In this document: positions 1-7,392 of the stretch, piece after piece | How positions within the stretch are numbered: position 1 is the stretch's first letter | Layout: every line of letters starts with the position of its first letter | Source: Paenibacillus melissococcoides | Lineage (GTDB): Bacteria; Bacillota; Bacilli; Paenibacillales; Paenibacillaceae | Assembly: GCA_944800085.1 (NCBI GenBank) | Contig: CALYLO010000003.1 | Coordinates: forward strand, 186,001 to 250,000 | Reading direction: 5' to 3' | DNA: 64,000 nt | Program-made: the position numbers and the translations under genes | Notes under the pieces: generated by a model | Databases searched by the model: none | Told to the model about the DNA's origin: nothing | Seen by the model: the letters and a program-made list of their open reading frames with translations, nothing else

Positions 1-369
1 GAGCTCGTCTCGCCCGTACATGGCCGAGTGCGCCATGTCTATCCTACTATGCACGCGCTAGGCATCGAGACGCCGGAAGGGTTGGAAGTCCTCCTTCACA
101 TCGGAATCGAGACGTCATCGTTGAATGGCGCCGGTTTTCAGGCAGTTGTACAGGAAGGTGATGAAGTGAGACCGGGACAGCTTATGATTAAATTCGACTA
201 CAACGAAGTGAAGAAGCGCTGCGCATCGGTGGCGACCCCGATGGTCATTACGAATTCGGATGCGGTCGCTTCCTGGAGCTTCGCGCCGTTCGCGGCGGTC
301 AAAAGGGGGCAGACTTCCGTCATGTCGGTGGTCCTGAAGGAGCATGCTAACGGGGGTGGTAGACGATGA
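1..369 (+). CDS. PTS glucose-type IIA domain protein (5' end outside window)
   Basis: Reading is open from base 1 and ends at TGA 367-369. The protein resembles the EIIA(Glc) domain: an SPVHG-like stretch at the start, then TMHALG (His codon 52-54) and LLHIGIET (His codon 97-99, the expected phosphoacceptor). It would accept phosphate from HPr and pass it to a IIB domain for sugar uptake. Because the 5' end is missing, it could be a stand-alone IIA or the C-terminus of a fused IICBA permease. Its stop overlaps the ptsI start as ATGA, so the two are translationally coupled, with no ptsH between them. Confidence 0.85.
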   Translation, partial: ELVSPVHGRVRHVYPTMHALGIETPEGLEVLLHIGIETSSLNGAGFQAVVQEGDEVRPGQLMIKFDYNEVKKRCASVATPMVITNSDAVASWSFAPFAAVKRGQTSVMSVVLKEHANGGGRR

Positions 370-2093
370 CGCAGAAGGTGCAGGGAATCGGGGCTTCCAG
401 CGGGATCGCCATCGGCAAGGCGTTCGTGCTTCCGACATGGGAATGGGACGTGCCTGAGGAAAAGATGGATCCGTCCGATCTGGCCCGCGAATTCGAGCGG
501 CTGTATGAAGGGATCCGTTCGTCGAAGGATGAGATCGAGTTCATTAAGAGCGAGATTCGCGAGATGGTCGGAAATGAAGAGTCCTCCATATTTGACGCGC
601 ATCTGGCCATATTGGACGATCCGATTTTTATGAATGAGATTCAAGGCATCATCCAGCGGCAGTACAAGGCGGCCGAAGTGGCGGTCAAGGAGGCAATCGA
701 TCACTTCGTCACGATGTTCGACTTGCTGGACGATGAATATATGAAGGAGCGGGCGCTGGATATCAAGGATGTCGGCAACCGCCTGCTCAAGCATTTGCTG
801 GGCGCGCCGGAGATAACGCTGCCGACCGACACGCAGCCGTATATTCTGGTCGCGAAGGAGCTGTCGCCGTCGCAGCTCGTCCATCTCAATCCGAAAAATG
901 TGCTCGGGATCGTCATGCTGTTGGGGGGAAAGACGTCCCATTCGGCGATTATGGCCCGGGCGCTCGGCATTCCGCTCGTGCTCGGACTGGAGGGCAAAAT
1001 TACAAGGCCGGTCCAGACCGGCGATCTGGTCATCGTGGACGGGGAGCATGGCATCGTCCATATCGAGCCGCCGGAGCAGGTCGTGAAGCAGTACGAGGCC
1101 CGGCATGAAGCGTATGCGCGGGAGATGGACGAGCTGAAGAAGCTGGTCAAGCTTCCTGCCGTCACTCAGGATGGCCTGACCATCAGCTTGTCGGCCAATA
1201 TCAGCTCCACGCGCGAGCTGGAGATCGCCGATCAGAACGGGGCAGAGGGCGTCGGGCTGTTCCGGACGGAATTCATGTATATGGATCGTTCGTATCCGCC
1301 GTCCGAAGCCGAGCAATTGACGGTCTACCGGGATGCGGCCGAGCATTACAAAGACTCGCAGGTCATTATCCGCACGCTCGATATCGGCGGCGACAAGCCG
1401 ATGGAATATTTGAATCTTCCGGAAGAGGATAATCCGTTCCTCGGCTACCGGGCGATTCGCATCTGCCTCGACCAGCAGGAGCTGTTCAAGTCTCAGCTCC
1501 GCGCCATTCTCCGGGCGAGCGCGTCAGGACCGATCGCGATTATGATCCCGATGATCTCGTCCGTGGAGGAGATTATCGCGGCCAAGGCGGTGCTGGAAGA
1601 GGCGAAGGCGGAGCTGCGGGACGAAGGGCTGCCATTTGACGAGAAGCTGCCTGTAGGCATTATGATAGAGGTTCCGGCTGCGGCCCTGATCGCCGATCGC
1701 CTGGCGGAAGAGGTGGACTTCTTCAGCATCGGCACGAACGATCTGGTGCAGTATACCCTTGCCGTCGACCGGATGAACGAACAGATTGCGCATATGTATG
1801 ATCCGTTCCATCCGGCGGTGCTGCGTCTCATCCGCCATACGATCGAGGCGGCCAAGGCGCGCGGCATCGGCATCAGCGTCTGCGGCGAGATGGCGGGGGA
1901 CACGCGGGCGGTGCCGCTCTGGATCGCGCTGGGCGTCACCAAGCTGAGCATGTCCTCGCGCTTCATTCCGCGGGTGAAGGCGGCGATCCACCGCGCGACC
2001 CGAACCGGGAGCGAGCAGCTGGCGGAACGCATTTTCGCGGCCCGCTCCAAGGCCGAGATCGATGAGCTGATCGAACGGCATTTTACGTCGTGA
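366..2093 (+). CDS. ptsI: Phosphoenolpyruvate-protein phosphotransferase (PTS enzyme I)
   Basis: This 575-residue protein has the usual enzyme I length. It contains the phosphohistidine segment GGKTSHSAIMARALG (His about residue 192) in the N-terminal part and a C-terminal PEP-binding barrel with LFRTEFMYM, GTNDLVQYTLAVDR and the catalytic Cys in SVCGEMAGD (about residue 506). It transfers phosphate from PEP to HPr, the first step of all PTS sugar uptake. The ATG at 366 overlaps the IIA stop by four bases. The gene looks intact and is followed by a strong hairpin. Confidence 0.95.
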   Translation: MTQKVQGIGASSGIAIGKAFVLPTWEWDVPEEKMDPSDLAREFERLYEGIRSSKDEIEFIKSEIREMVGNEESSIFDAHLAILDDPIFMNEIQGIIQRQYKAAEVAVKEAIDHFVTMFDLLDDEYMKERALDIKDVGNRLLKHLLGAPEITLPTDTQPYILVAKELSPSQLVHLNPKNVLGIVMLLGGKTSHSAIMARALGIPLVLGLEGKITRPVQTGDLVIVDGEHGIVHIEPPEQVVKQYEARHEAYAREMDELKKLVKLPAVTQDGLTISLSANISSTRELEIADQNGAEGVGLFRTEFMYMDRSYPPSEAEQLTVYRDAAEHYKDSQVIIRTLDIGGDKPMEYLNLPEEDNPFLGYRAIRICLDQQELFKSQLRAILRASASGPIAIMIPMISSVEEIIAAKAVLEEAKAELRDEGLPFDEKLPVGIMIEVPAAALIADRLAEEVDFFSIGTNDLVQYTLAVDRMNEQIAHMYDPFHPAVLRLIRHTIEAAKARGIGISVCGEMAGDTRAVPLWIALGVTKLSMSSRFIPRVKAAIHRATRTGSEQLAERIFAARSKAEIDELIERHFTS

Positions 2094-2154
2094 CCTCAAT
2101 TCGGTAAGGCCTCCCGGCCTCTTCCTATGGAGAGGATCTGTCTCCAAACCAGAA

Positions 2155-2188
2155 CAGGCATGGTCCCCGGATAACGGGGCCATGCCTG
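2155..2188. terminator. Strong hairpin downstream of ptsI
   Basis: CAGGCATGG and its complement CCATGCCTG enclose a further GC-rich stem with an ATAA loop. There is no T-run after it on the + strand, so it may be an atypical terminator or an mRNA-stabilising hairpin. Confidence 0.5.
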
Positions 2189-2349
2189 AGATTGAAGACA
2201 AACTCCGGCGAAATACTGCAACCGAGGGCGTACCTTTCATTTTTATCCACATTTACAAATTAGGAGATGGGCGGCCGGTTTTCCATGTCCCGCAAATCAT
2301 CCGGATTCGGAGAGATCCGCATGAACCCCGCCAAAATTCGGTGGTACGG

Positions 2350-2577
2350 TTACAACGGGAGCCGTAGCGGAGCGGCCAGTTCGGCGTGAAGCACCTTCTC
2401 GATATAGTCATGCGGATAGAAATGAAGCGGAATGAAGTCCGGCAAAGACGGTGCTGCGGAGAACCCAAATAATTCAGCATTCAACCGCAGCGAGCCAATG
2501 GCGATGATCCGCCCGGGCGCGCCGATGCGCAGACGCTCCAAGACGCCGTTCAAGGTCTGATAGGCTCGGTTCGCCAA
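2350..2577 (-). pseudogene. Possible remnant of a glycoside hydrolase (GH39-like)
   Basis: A 75-codon minus-strand frame has RLRIGAPG and LPDFIPLHFYPHD, which recall the barrel of GH39-type enzymes (compare 'DFIS.H.YP'). It has no intact start or end, and a frame just downstream on the same strand reads RISPNPDDLRDMENRP before a stop. I take it as a decayed fragment; the family is a guess from two motifs. The rest of 2094-2734 holds no gene I can support. Confidence 0.25.
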
Positions 2578-2734
2578 TACGTCTTTCTATATTCTTCTGT
2601 CGTTCCCGGCCAGAACGTCTGAAGCTCCGGGTCATTCACTCCGCCTAAGCTGCAGTATCACCCACCACTCTCGTTCCTTGCTCCACAAAAGCTGCAACAT
2701 TTCTCGCACCACTGATTATCTTACTCTACCAATC

Positions 2735-2806
2735 CTGCAAGAATGCAGCAATTCTATTGACACGAGGTTGCGAAAAATAGGATTGCTGCAAAAATACAGC
2801 AATTCC
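2735..2806. repeat. Two REP-like GCTGCA hairpins
   Basis: CTGCAAGAATGCAG (2735-2748) and ATTGCTGCAAAAATACAGCAAT (about 2782-2803, an imperfect palindrome) are small hairpins sharing the arm CAGCAATTC. Similar GCTGCA palindromes occur at the IS1182 insertion points and at 14797-14817. Confidence 0.5.
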
Positions 2807-2856
2807 TCTACGGCAAGGCGTAGAGAGCGTTTAAAGTGGCGAAATGCTGCAGTTTT

Positions 2857-4420
2857 CAGAGTGTTGAGAAAGTCTATGTTAATTACCCATTCACCGCGTT
2901 AATTTGGTATAATGTTCTTATCATAATCCATGGAAAGCGCGGTGTTTGTATGCTTTACACGAATGATCCCAACCCACAACTGGACTATGAACTGGTTTGT
3001 CTTGAGCATATGGTTGCCCCTGATCACTTGCTTCGTCATATCGATAAACATATTGATTTTACCTTTATTTTGGACCTTGTGCGTCCTTACTACAGCGAGT
3101 CGAACGGCCGACCATCTGTGGATCCCATTGTGTTCTTTAAAATGCTGCTGATCGGCTACTTGTATAACATTCGCTCAGAGCGAGAACTGGAGCGAGTCGT
3201 CAACGATTCCCTGGCTTTTCGGTGGTTCTTACGGCTCGGGCTTTCCGGCAAAGCGCCTGACCATTCGATCTTTAGCTGGAACCGGAAAAATCGGTTTAAG
3301 GATACTACCGTCTTCCAAGATATCTTCGATAATATCGTTCAGCAGGCGATTCAGCACAACATGGTGGGAGGGCGGCTGCTCTTTACCGACTCCACGCATA
3401 TCAAGGCAAATGCCAATAACGGACGGTACGAGAAACGAGAAGTCACTTGTACGCCTTATGAATATCTCCAAGAGCTGGAGCAAGCCGTGAATGAGGATCG
3501 GGTCGCTTTTGGAAAAAAGCCACTGCCTCCCAAAGAGGAGGCCGAAACCAAGGAACAAAAAGTTAGCTTAACAGATCCGGATAGCGGAAACCTGAATCGG
3601 GATGGAAAACCGGAAGGGTTTCATTATTTAGATCACCGCACCGTAGATCATAAATACAACGTGATTACGGACTGCTACGTTACGCCTGGAAATGTGAATG
3701 ATTCGGTTGTTTATGTGGATCGTCTACTACATCAAATAGAGAAGTTTGGCTGGGAAAAGTCGCTGGAGGCCGTTGCACTCGACTCTGGTTACATGACGGC
3801 CTATGTTTGTTACCGTACGAACAAATTAAACATCACGGCAGTTATTCCAGAGCGTTCGACCCGTGAACACGGTGTATTTCCCAAAGAGAAATTTCATTAT
3901 GATGCAGAAAAGAATGTTTTTATCTGTCCAAACCAGCAAGAACTCACGTACCGCACCACAACACGAAAAGGATTCAGAGATTATAAATCCGATCCCAAAC
4001 AATGCGCTGCCTGTCCATTATTGAGCAAGTGTAACGAGAACAAAAATAAACAACGCACCATACAACGGCATATCTGGGAAGAACACAAAGAGAAAGTAGT
4101 TCAAAACTTCCAGAGTGAGAGCGGAAAAGCCGTTTATGCCCTACGCGCCCAAACCATTGAGCGAAGTTTCGCGGATGCCAAAGTGCTCCATGGACTTCGC
4201 TATTGCCGGTTTCGGGGAAGAGACAAGGTGCAGGAGCAAGTGCTAATGACAGCCACTGCACAGAACATAAAAAAGATAGCCACACATCTCGCCAGAAGGG
4301 TGGGGTAAAGCAAAGACCCCATCCCCCCTCCATTCTCTCTCACCAAACACCACTTTTTCCCAGCAAAATGATATTACAATGATATTACTTCGTAAAAAAC
4401 AGGGGTTTTCCAACAGCCTG
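2857..4420 (+). mobile_element. IS1182-family insertion sequence, copy 1
   Basis: The ends are imperfect inverted repeats: left CAGAGTGTTGAGAAAG, right (complement) CAGGCTGTTGGAAAAC. The ends also match copy 2. The left flank (CTGCAGTTTT) is the same as the flank of copy 2, but the right flank (AAAAGTACATGATG) lies inside a MITE-like repeat. No target duplication is visible, so this copy has probably been rearranged since insertion. A TATAAT with upstream TG (2908-2913) precedes the transposase. Confidence 0.85.
2950..4308 (+). CDS. IS1182-family DDE transposase, copy 1
   Basis: This 452-residue protein has an N-terminal helical region and a DDE core: LFTDSTHIKANAN, VALDSGYMT and a C-terminal ERSFADAK (Glu). 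It also carries a CPLLSKC cysteine pair typical of this family. ATG 2950 is chosen because it matches the start of copy 2. It differs from copy 2 at two residues (K for E in HQIEKFGW, V for A near the C-terminus). It appears intact and would mobilise both copies. Confidence 0.93.
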   Translation: MLYTNDPNPQLDYELVCLEHMVAPDHLLRHIDKHIDFTFILDLVRPYYSESNGRPSVDPIVFFKMLLIGYLYNIRSERELERVVNDSLAFRWFLRLGLSGKAPDHSIFSWNRKNRFKDTTVFQDIFDNIVQQAIQHNMVGGRLLFTDSTHIKANANNGRYEKREVTCTPYEYLQELEQAVNEDRVAFGKKPLPPKEEAETKEQKVSLTDPDSGNLNRDGKPEGFHYLDHRTVDHKYNVITDCYVTPGNVNDSVVYVDRLLHQIEKFGWEKSLEAVALDSGYMTAYVCYRTNKLNITAVIPERSTREHGVFPKEKFHYDAEKNVFICPNQQELTYRTTTRKGFRDYKSDPKQCAACPLLSKCNENKNKQRTIQRHIWEEHKEKVVQNFQSESGKAVYALRAQTIERSFADAKVLHGLRYCRFRGRDKVQEQVLMTATAQNIKKIATHLARRVG

Positions 4421-4616
4421 AAAAGTACATGATGTTCATCGATTTTTGTCTTTTATCGATTGGATAGTCAGAAATTGATGCTGTTTTGCAGGATTCCCTG
4501 TAACGGAGTACACGTCATAAAGGAAAAGTGTAGTTTTGCAGTTTTTCGGCGAGTCGAGCTTTGAGAATCAAGGGGGGCTGTCTCACTGTAGTGAAATACT
4601 ACTTTTGGGACACCCC
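4421..4616 (+). repeat. MITE-like repeat, copy A (5' half missing)
   Basis: The segment from ACATGATGTTCATCG to GGGACACCCC matches the 3' half of the repeats at 11063-11426 and (inverted) 38986-39346. It ends in a hairpin with the perfect core GTAGT-GAAAT-ACTAC. The IS1182 copy 1 end abuts it where the other copies read CCTGCAAAATTACATG, so the 5' half is lost. Confidence 0.8.
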
Positions 4617-4693
4617 TTTTTTCTTTACTGCGAATCTCGGAAAAAAACTCCGTTTCTGTCTGCATTTGTAGAAGCATGTCAGATTTTTTCTGG

Positions 4694-4699
4694 TATAAT
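4694..4699 (+). promoter_or_regulatory. Extended -10 promoter candidate
   Basis: TGGTATAAT lies 72 bases before the TIM-barrel remnant. No good -35 box is seen at 16-18 bases. Confidence 0.4.
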
Positions 4700-4770
4700 G
4701 TTGAAAAAGAAGTTTCTCCCTATATATTTTGTATATGGCATCATAACGGCGATAGGTGAGGAGAGATAAG

Positions 4771-5290
4771 ATGAGACGACTGCAGGCGGGGATGTGGGGA
4801 CCATTTGCGGCCAAGCGTTGGCACGAGCCGGCGCGCGGGCCGATTAACGGCATGGAGGTCTGCATGCTGCGTGATGAGCAGGAAGTGCAAGCGGTTCAGG
4901 ATTTCTGCGCCCGCCATCAGCTTCACTATGGCGTGCATGGGCCCATCCTCGATTCCCTTGGCTATCCATTGCCGAAGCTGAACGCGGTCTGCCCGGAGGA
5001 GCGGGCGGAGGCGATGGCGCGGATGGAGGCGGAGGTTGAACTGGCTTCCCGATACGGCGCGGCTTGATGTATCGAAGCGGGTGTTCCCCGAAGAAGGGAA
5101 CTTCCACCATCATTTGCCGGTGCTGCCTGAGCAGAATGGCGACGGCCGTTACGGTGAAGCCTTTGGGTATTTGGAAGCGCTGGCAAGCCGCAATCCTGCG
5201 TTCCATGTGACCTTCGAGCATCGGGCCGAACTGGCGAGCATGGAGGAGTTGGACGCAATCTATGAGCGGGTCGCGCTTTTGCTGTCGCGT
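4771..5290 (+). pseudogene. Sugar-phosphate isomerase/endonuclease-like TIM-barrel remnant
   Basis: From ATG 4771 (GGAG just upstream) the frame reads about 98 residues typical of the N-terminus of xylose-isomerase-like TIM-barrel proteins, with YGVHGPILDSLGYPLPKLN, then stops after LASRYGAA at 5067. A second frame (about 5080-5290) carries a matching C-terminal part with GEAFGYLEAL and HVTFEHRAEL. The two parts total fewer residues than a full barrel protein (usually about 280), so I infer a frameshift plus an internal deletion. Confidence 0.6.
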
Positions 5291-5334
5291 ACGACGGGGC
5301 ATACTGACACCCCCTGTCGGAATATAATGCGAAT

Positions 5335-5553
5335 ATGAAGGGCCATTTGGTAGAGGGAGATGTCGAAGAAGAGATCTGCGGAAGTCTGCTGGCCGTCGTG
5401 TTGAATCTGATCGGGGAGTTGTGGATCGGCCCTTTTCGCAGGAGCGGTTATTATGGCAAACAGACAGCGCATCTGAGCAAGCCTGCCTACGTGGTGTTCT
5501 TGCTTGCCGTGGTGCTGTCGATTATTGGGGTTGCGCTGCTGTATGCGCCGTAA
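5335..5553 (+). CDS. Small membrane protein, unknown function
   Basis: This 72-residue frame has one clear C-terminal membrane segment (YVVFLLAVVLSIIGVALLYA) and a weaker hydrophobic stretch at about residues 17-31. No good ribosome site precedes ATG 5335, so the start is uncertain. It precedes another small membrane gene by 41 bases. No family recognised. Confidence 0.5.
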   Translation: MKGHLVEGDVEEEICGSLLAVVLNLIGELWIGPFRRSGYYGKQTAHLSKPAYVVFLLAVVLSIIGVALLYAP

Positions 5554-5594
5554 CCTGGAATGGATACATCATTATGAATAGGGAGAAGTAGTCT

Positions 5595-5909
5595 ATGTGG
5601 GCGACCAATGCAAGTTGGGTATGGCTAAGCTTTTATTCGGTGTTCGGGATTAGTCTGGCGGCCAGTGCCTTCAGCCTGATCATCCGCAAAAGGGTCGGGA
5701 TATCGCTGGCGCATATCGTCATTTTGGTGACGGGATTTACGGTATTCTTCCTGAATGCGATGGGCCGAGGCGAAGGCATGACAGAGCTGCATTATTTCTG
5801 GAATGGTCTGAAGGAAGGCGCGTTATGGGCGATCTATGTGCTGATCAGCGCCCTTTTCTCGATCTATTGGTGGTATGGGTTTATCTCCTCCTATCGGGAC
5901 AAGGGGTAG
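5595..5909 (+). CDS. Small three-helix membrane protein, unknown function
   Basis: This 104-residue protein has three hydrophobic segments (about residues 8-28, 37-54 and 74-96), short charged loops and a C-terminal SSYRDKG tail. A weak GGGAGAAG lies before ATG 5595. It probably sits in a unit with the 72-residue gene upstream. I do not recognise the family. Confidence 0.65.
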   Translation: MWATNASWVWLSFYSVFGISLAASAFSLIIRKRVGISLAHIVILVTGFTVFFLNAMGRGEGMTELHYFWNGLKEGALWAIYVLISALFSIYWWYGFISSYRDKG

Positions 5910-6279
5910 CGTCTGGGCGTGAATCGATCGCCGGCGATGCTCCCGGGAAGGTTGCTCCGGTCTGAGTAGATATACATAACGGCATCGGGATAGGCAGAAG
6001 TGTCACTCTTTCTGAACGGCAAATGGAATGCTGGCGCAGTCTTGACTCTCACACCATGTGCGGAGGAATTGGCCCGTTTGTTTCAGCTATGCGCCGGCTT
6101 TCCCGGCAGCGGGGATCCGGCATGCGCGGAGGAAGCCATCGCTTTTTATGAGCGTAAGCTTCGTATATTCGCCGTCAGAAGCAGCTTCTGGATAAGGCGG
6201 AGCGAGACATCCGCGGCATGCTTGCACATTGGGCGTCCGCCCGGACGTACGCCCCGTCGGACGGAGGGGAACAGAGCCC
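5910..6279. other. Gap without a supported gene
   Basis: A plus-strand frame at 6000-6293 exists but has neither a ribosome site nor a recognisable sequence. Nothing else is seen. Confidence 0.4.
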
Positions 6280-6998
6280 ATGTTGAGGCTTGATCATGTG
6301 ACTTTGGCTGTTCGCGATGTGGATGAGGCAGTCGAACAGATAAGCAGCACAACCGGAGCACGGTTTACCGGCAAGGTGGAGGCATTTCCCGGCGCGAAGG
6401 CGCAGGTCGCCTATTTTGGCGCCGGATTTCTTGAAGTGATCGCGGGAACGGAGCCGGACAAGCTGCGGACGACGCAGTTGGGACGCGCCTTGCGGCGTTC
6501 GCCGAGAGCCGGGAAGGCATTTTTGGCGTAGCGCTGGAGATCACCGGCGGCATGGCCGCCTTCGTTGAGGAAGCGAAAAAGCGAGGCGTCGCTTACGTGG
6601 GACCTTGGCGGCAGCAAGCTCCATTGGCGGACGGCTCGTTCATCCCATTCGGAACGGCCTTCATCCGCCAGGATATGCCGTGGCTGATTGAATATGAACG
6701 GTCCCGGACATGGGACAGCCCGCTGCGGTTATGCGGAGTGGATGTGGCCGCCGCCGATCCGCTTGCGCAGGTGAGCCAATACCGTCAGGCGTACCGGCTG
6801 CCGGAGCCTGCTTCCATCGGAGCGTCCGCCTATGAATGGGAGCTCGCCCGGGGAATGATTCGCCTGTTGCCGCAGAAGAAGGGGCCGGCCGGCTTCGCGT
6901 CGGTCATGATCGCGGATGAGGAGCGGGAATACCGGATTGGCTTTATGCCGGAATCCGGTATGGAGATTGCCGTATCCGCCTTGGGGACGAAGCGGTGA
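6280..6998 (+). pseudogene. VOC/glyoxalase-like protein, frameshifted
   Basis: ATG 6280 follows GGAGGGG. The first frame gives RLDHVTLAVRDVDEAVEQI and stops at 6531, but sense is lost near 6480. A second frame reads TRLAAFAESREGIFGVALE across 6483-6539 and then runs on to 6998. Joined, they make a protein of about 239 residues of the Glyoxalase_3-like VOC type. A single indel around 6478-6490 explains the break. Whether it is decay or a sequencing error cannot be told here. Confidence 0.75.
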
Positions 6999-7061
6999 TG
7001 CTTGCGGATGGGGCTCGGAGGAACCTGGCGAACCTGGCGATGGGTGTCCGGCAGACGGTAC

Positions 7062-7090
7062 TTTACTGCATCGTCAATTTCGGGTATAAT
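7062..7090 (+). promoter_or_regulatory. Sigma-A-type promoter
   Basis: TTTACT (7062-7067), 17-base spacer, TATAAT (7085-7090). It would drive the 50-residue gene at 7143. Confidence 0.6.
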
Positions 7091-7142
7091 ATGGAATAAT
7101 TACGCTCTCATCGCAGAGCATGAACAGGAGGTGAGGCAGGAG

Positions 7143-7295
7143 ATGAACCGCAGCGTCGCAACGATTCGCATTAGCCAATTGCCTATGGCATTATTTGGCA
7201 TTACCCATGCTGCAGTGGTCAACGGGATAGGTGTGTCCATTTTTGCGAATACGAATGTGACGAATTGGCGTGAAGACTCTCCTGCCTTGACCTGA
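7143..7295 (+). CDS. Small protein, 50 residues, unknown
   Basis: ATG 7143 follows GGAGGTGAGGCAGGAG, a very strong ribosome site. It has its own promoter (7062-7090) and terminator (7318-7348), which supports a real monocistronic gene. The sequence has a hydrophobic middle (PMALFGITHAAVVNGIGVSI) and a polar end. It could be a peptide or small spore or membrane protein; I do not recognise it. Confidence 0.6.
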   Translation: MNRSVATIRISQLPMALFGITHAAVVNGIGVSIFANTNVTNWREDSPALT

Positions 7296-7317
7296 ACGGG
7301 TATGATTTGACCTAAGG

Positions 7318-7348
7318 CTGCGGGGATGTTTCCCTGCAGTCTTTTTTT
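7318..7348 (+). terminator. Rho-independent terminator
   Basis: CTGCGGGGA and TCCCTGCAG pair (one G-U) and are followed by T7. Confidence 0.8.
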
Positions 7349-7392
7349 GTTCCGGTCCGGGAAGAGCGCGCGCCCGGAGGAGGACGTTGACC

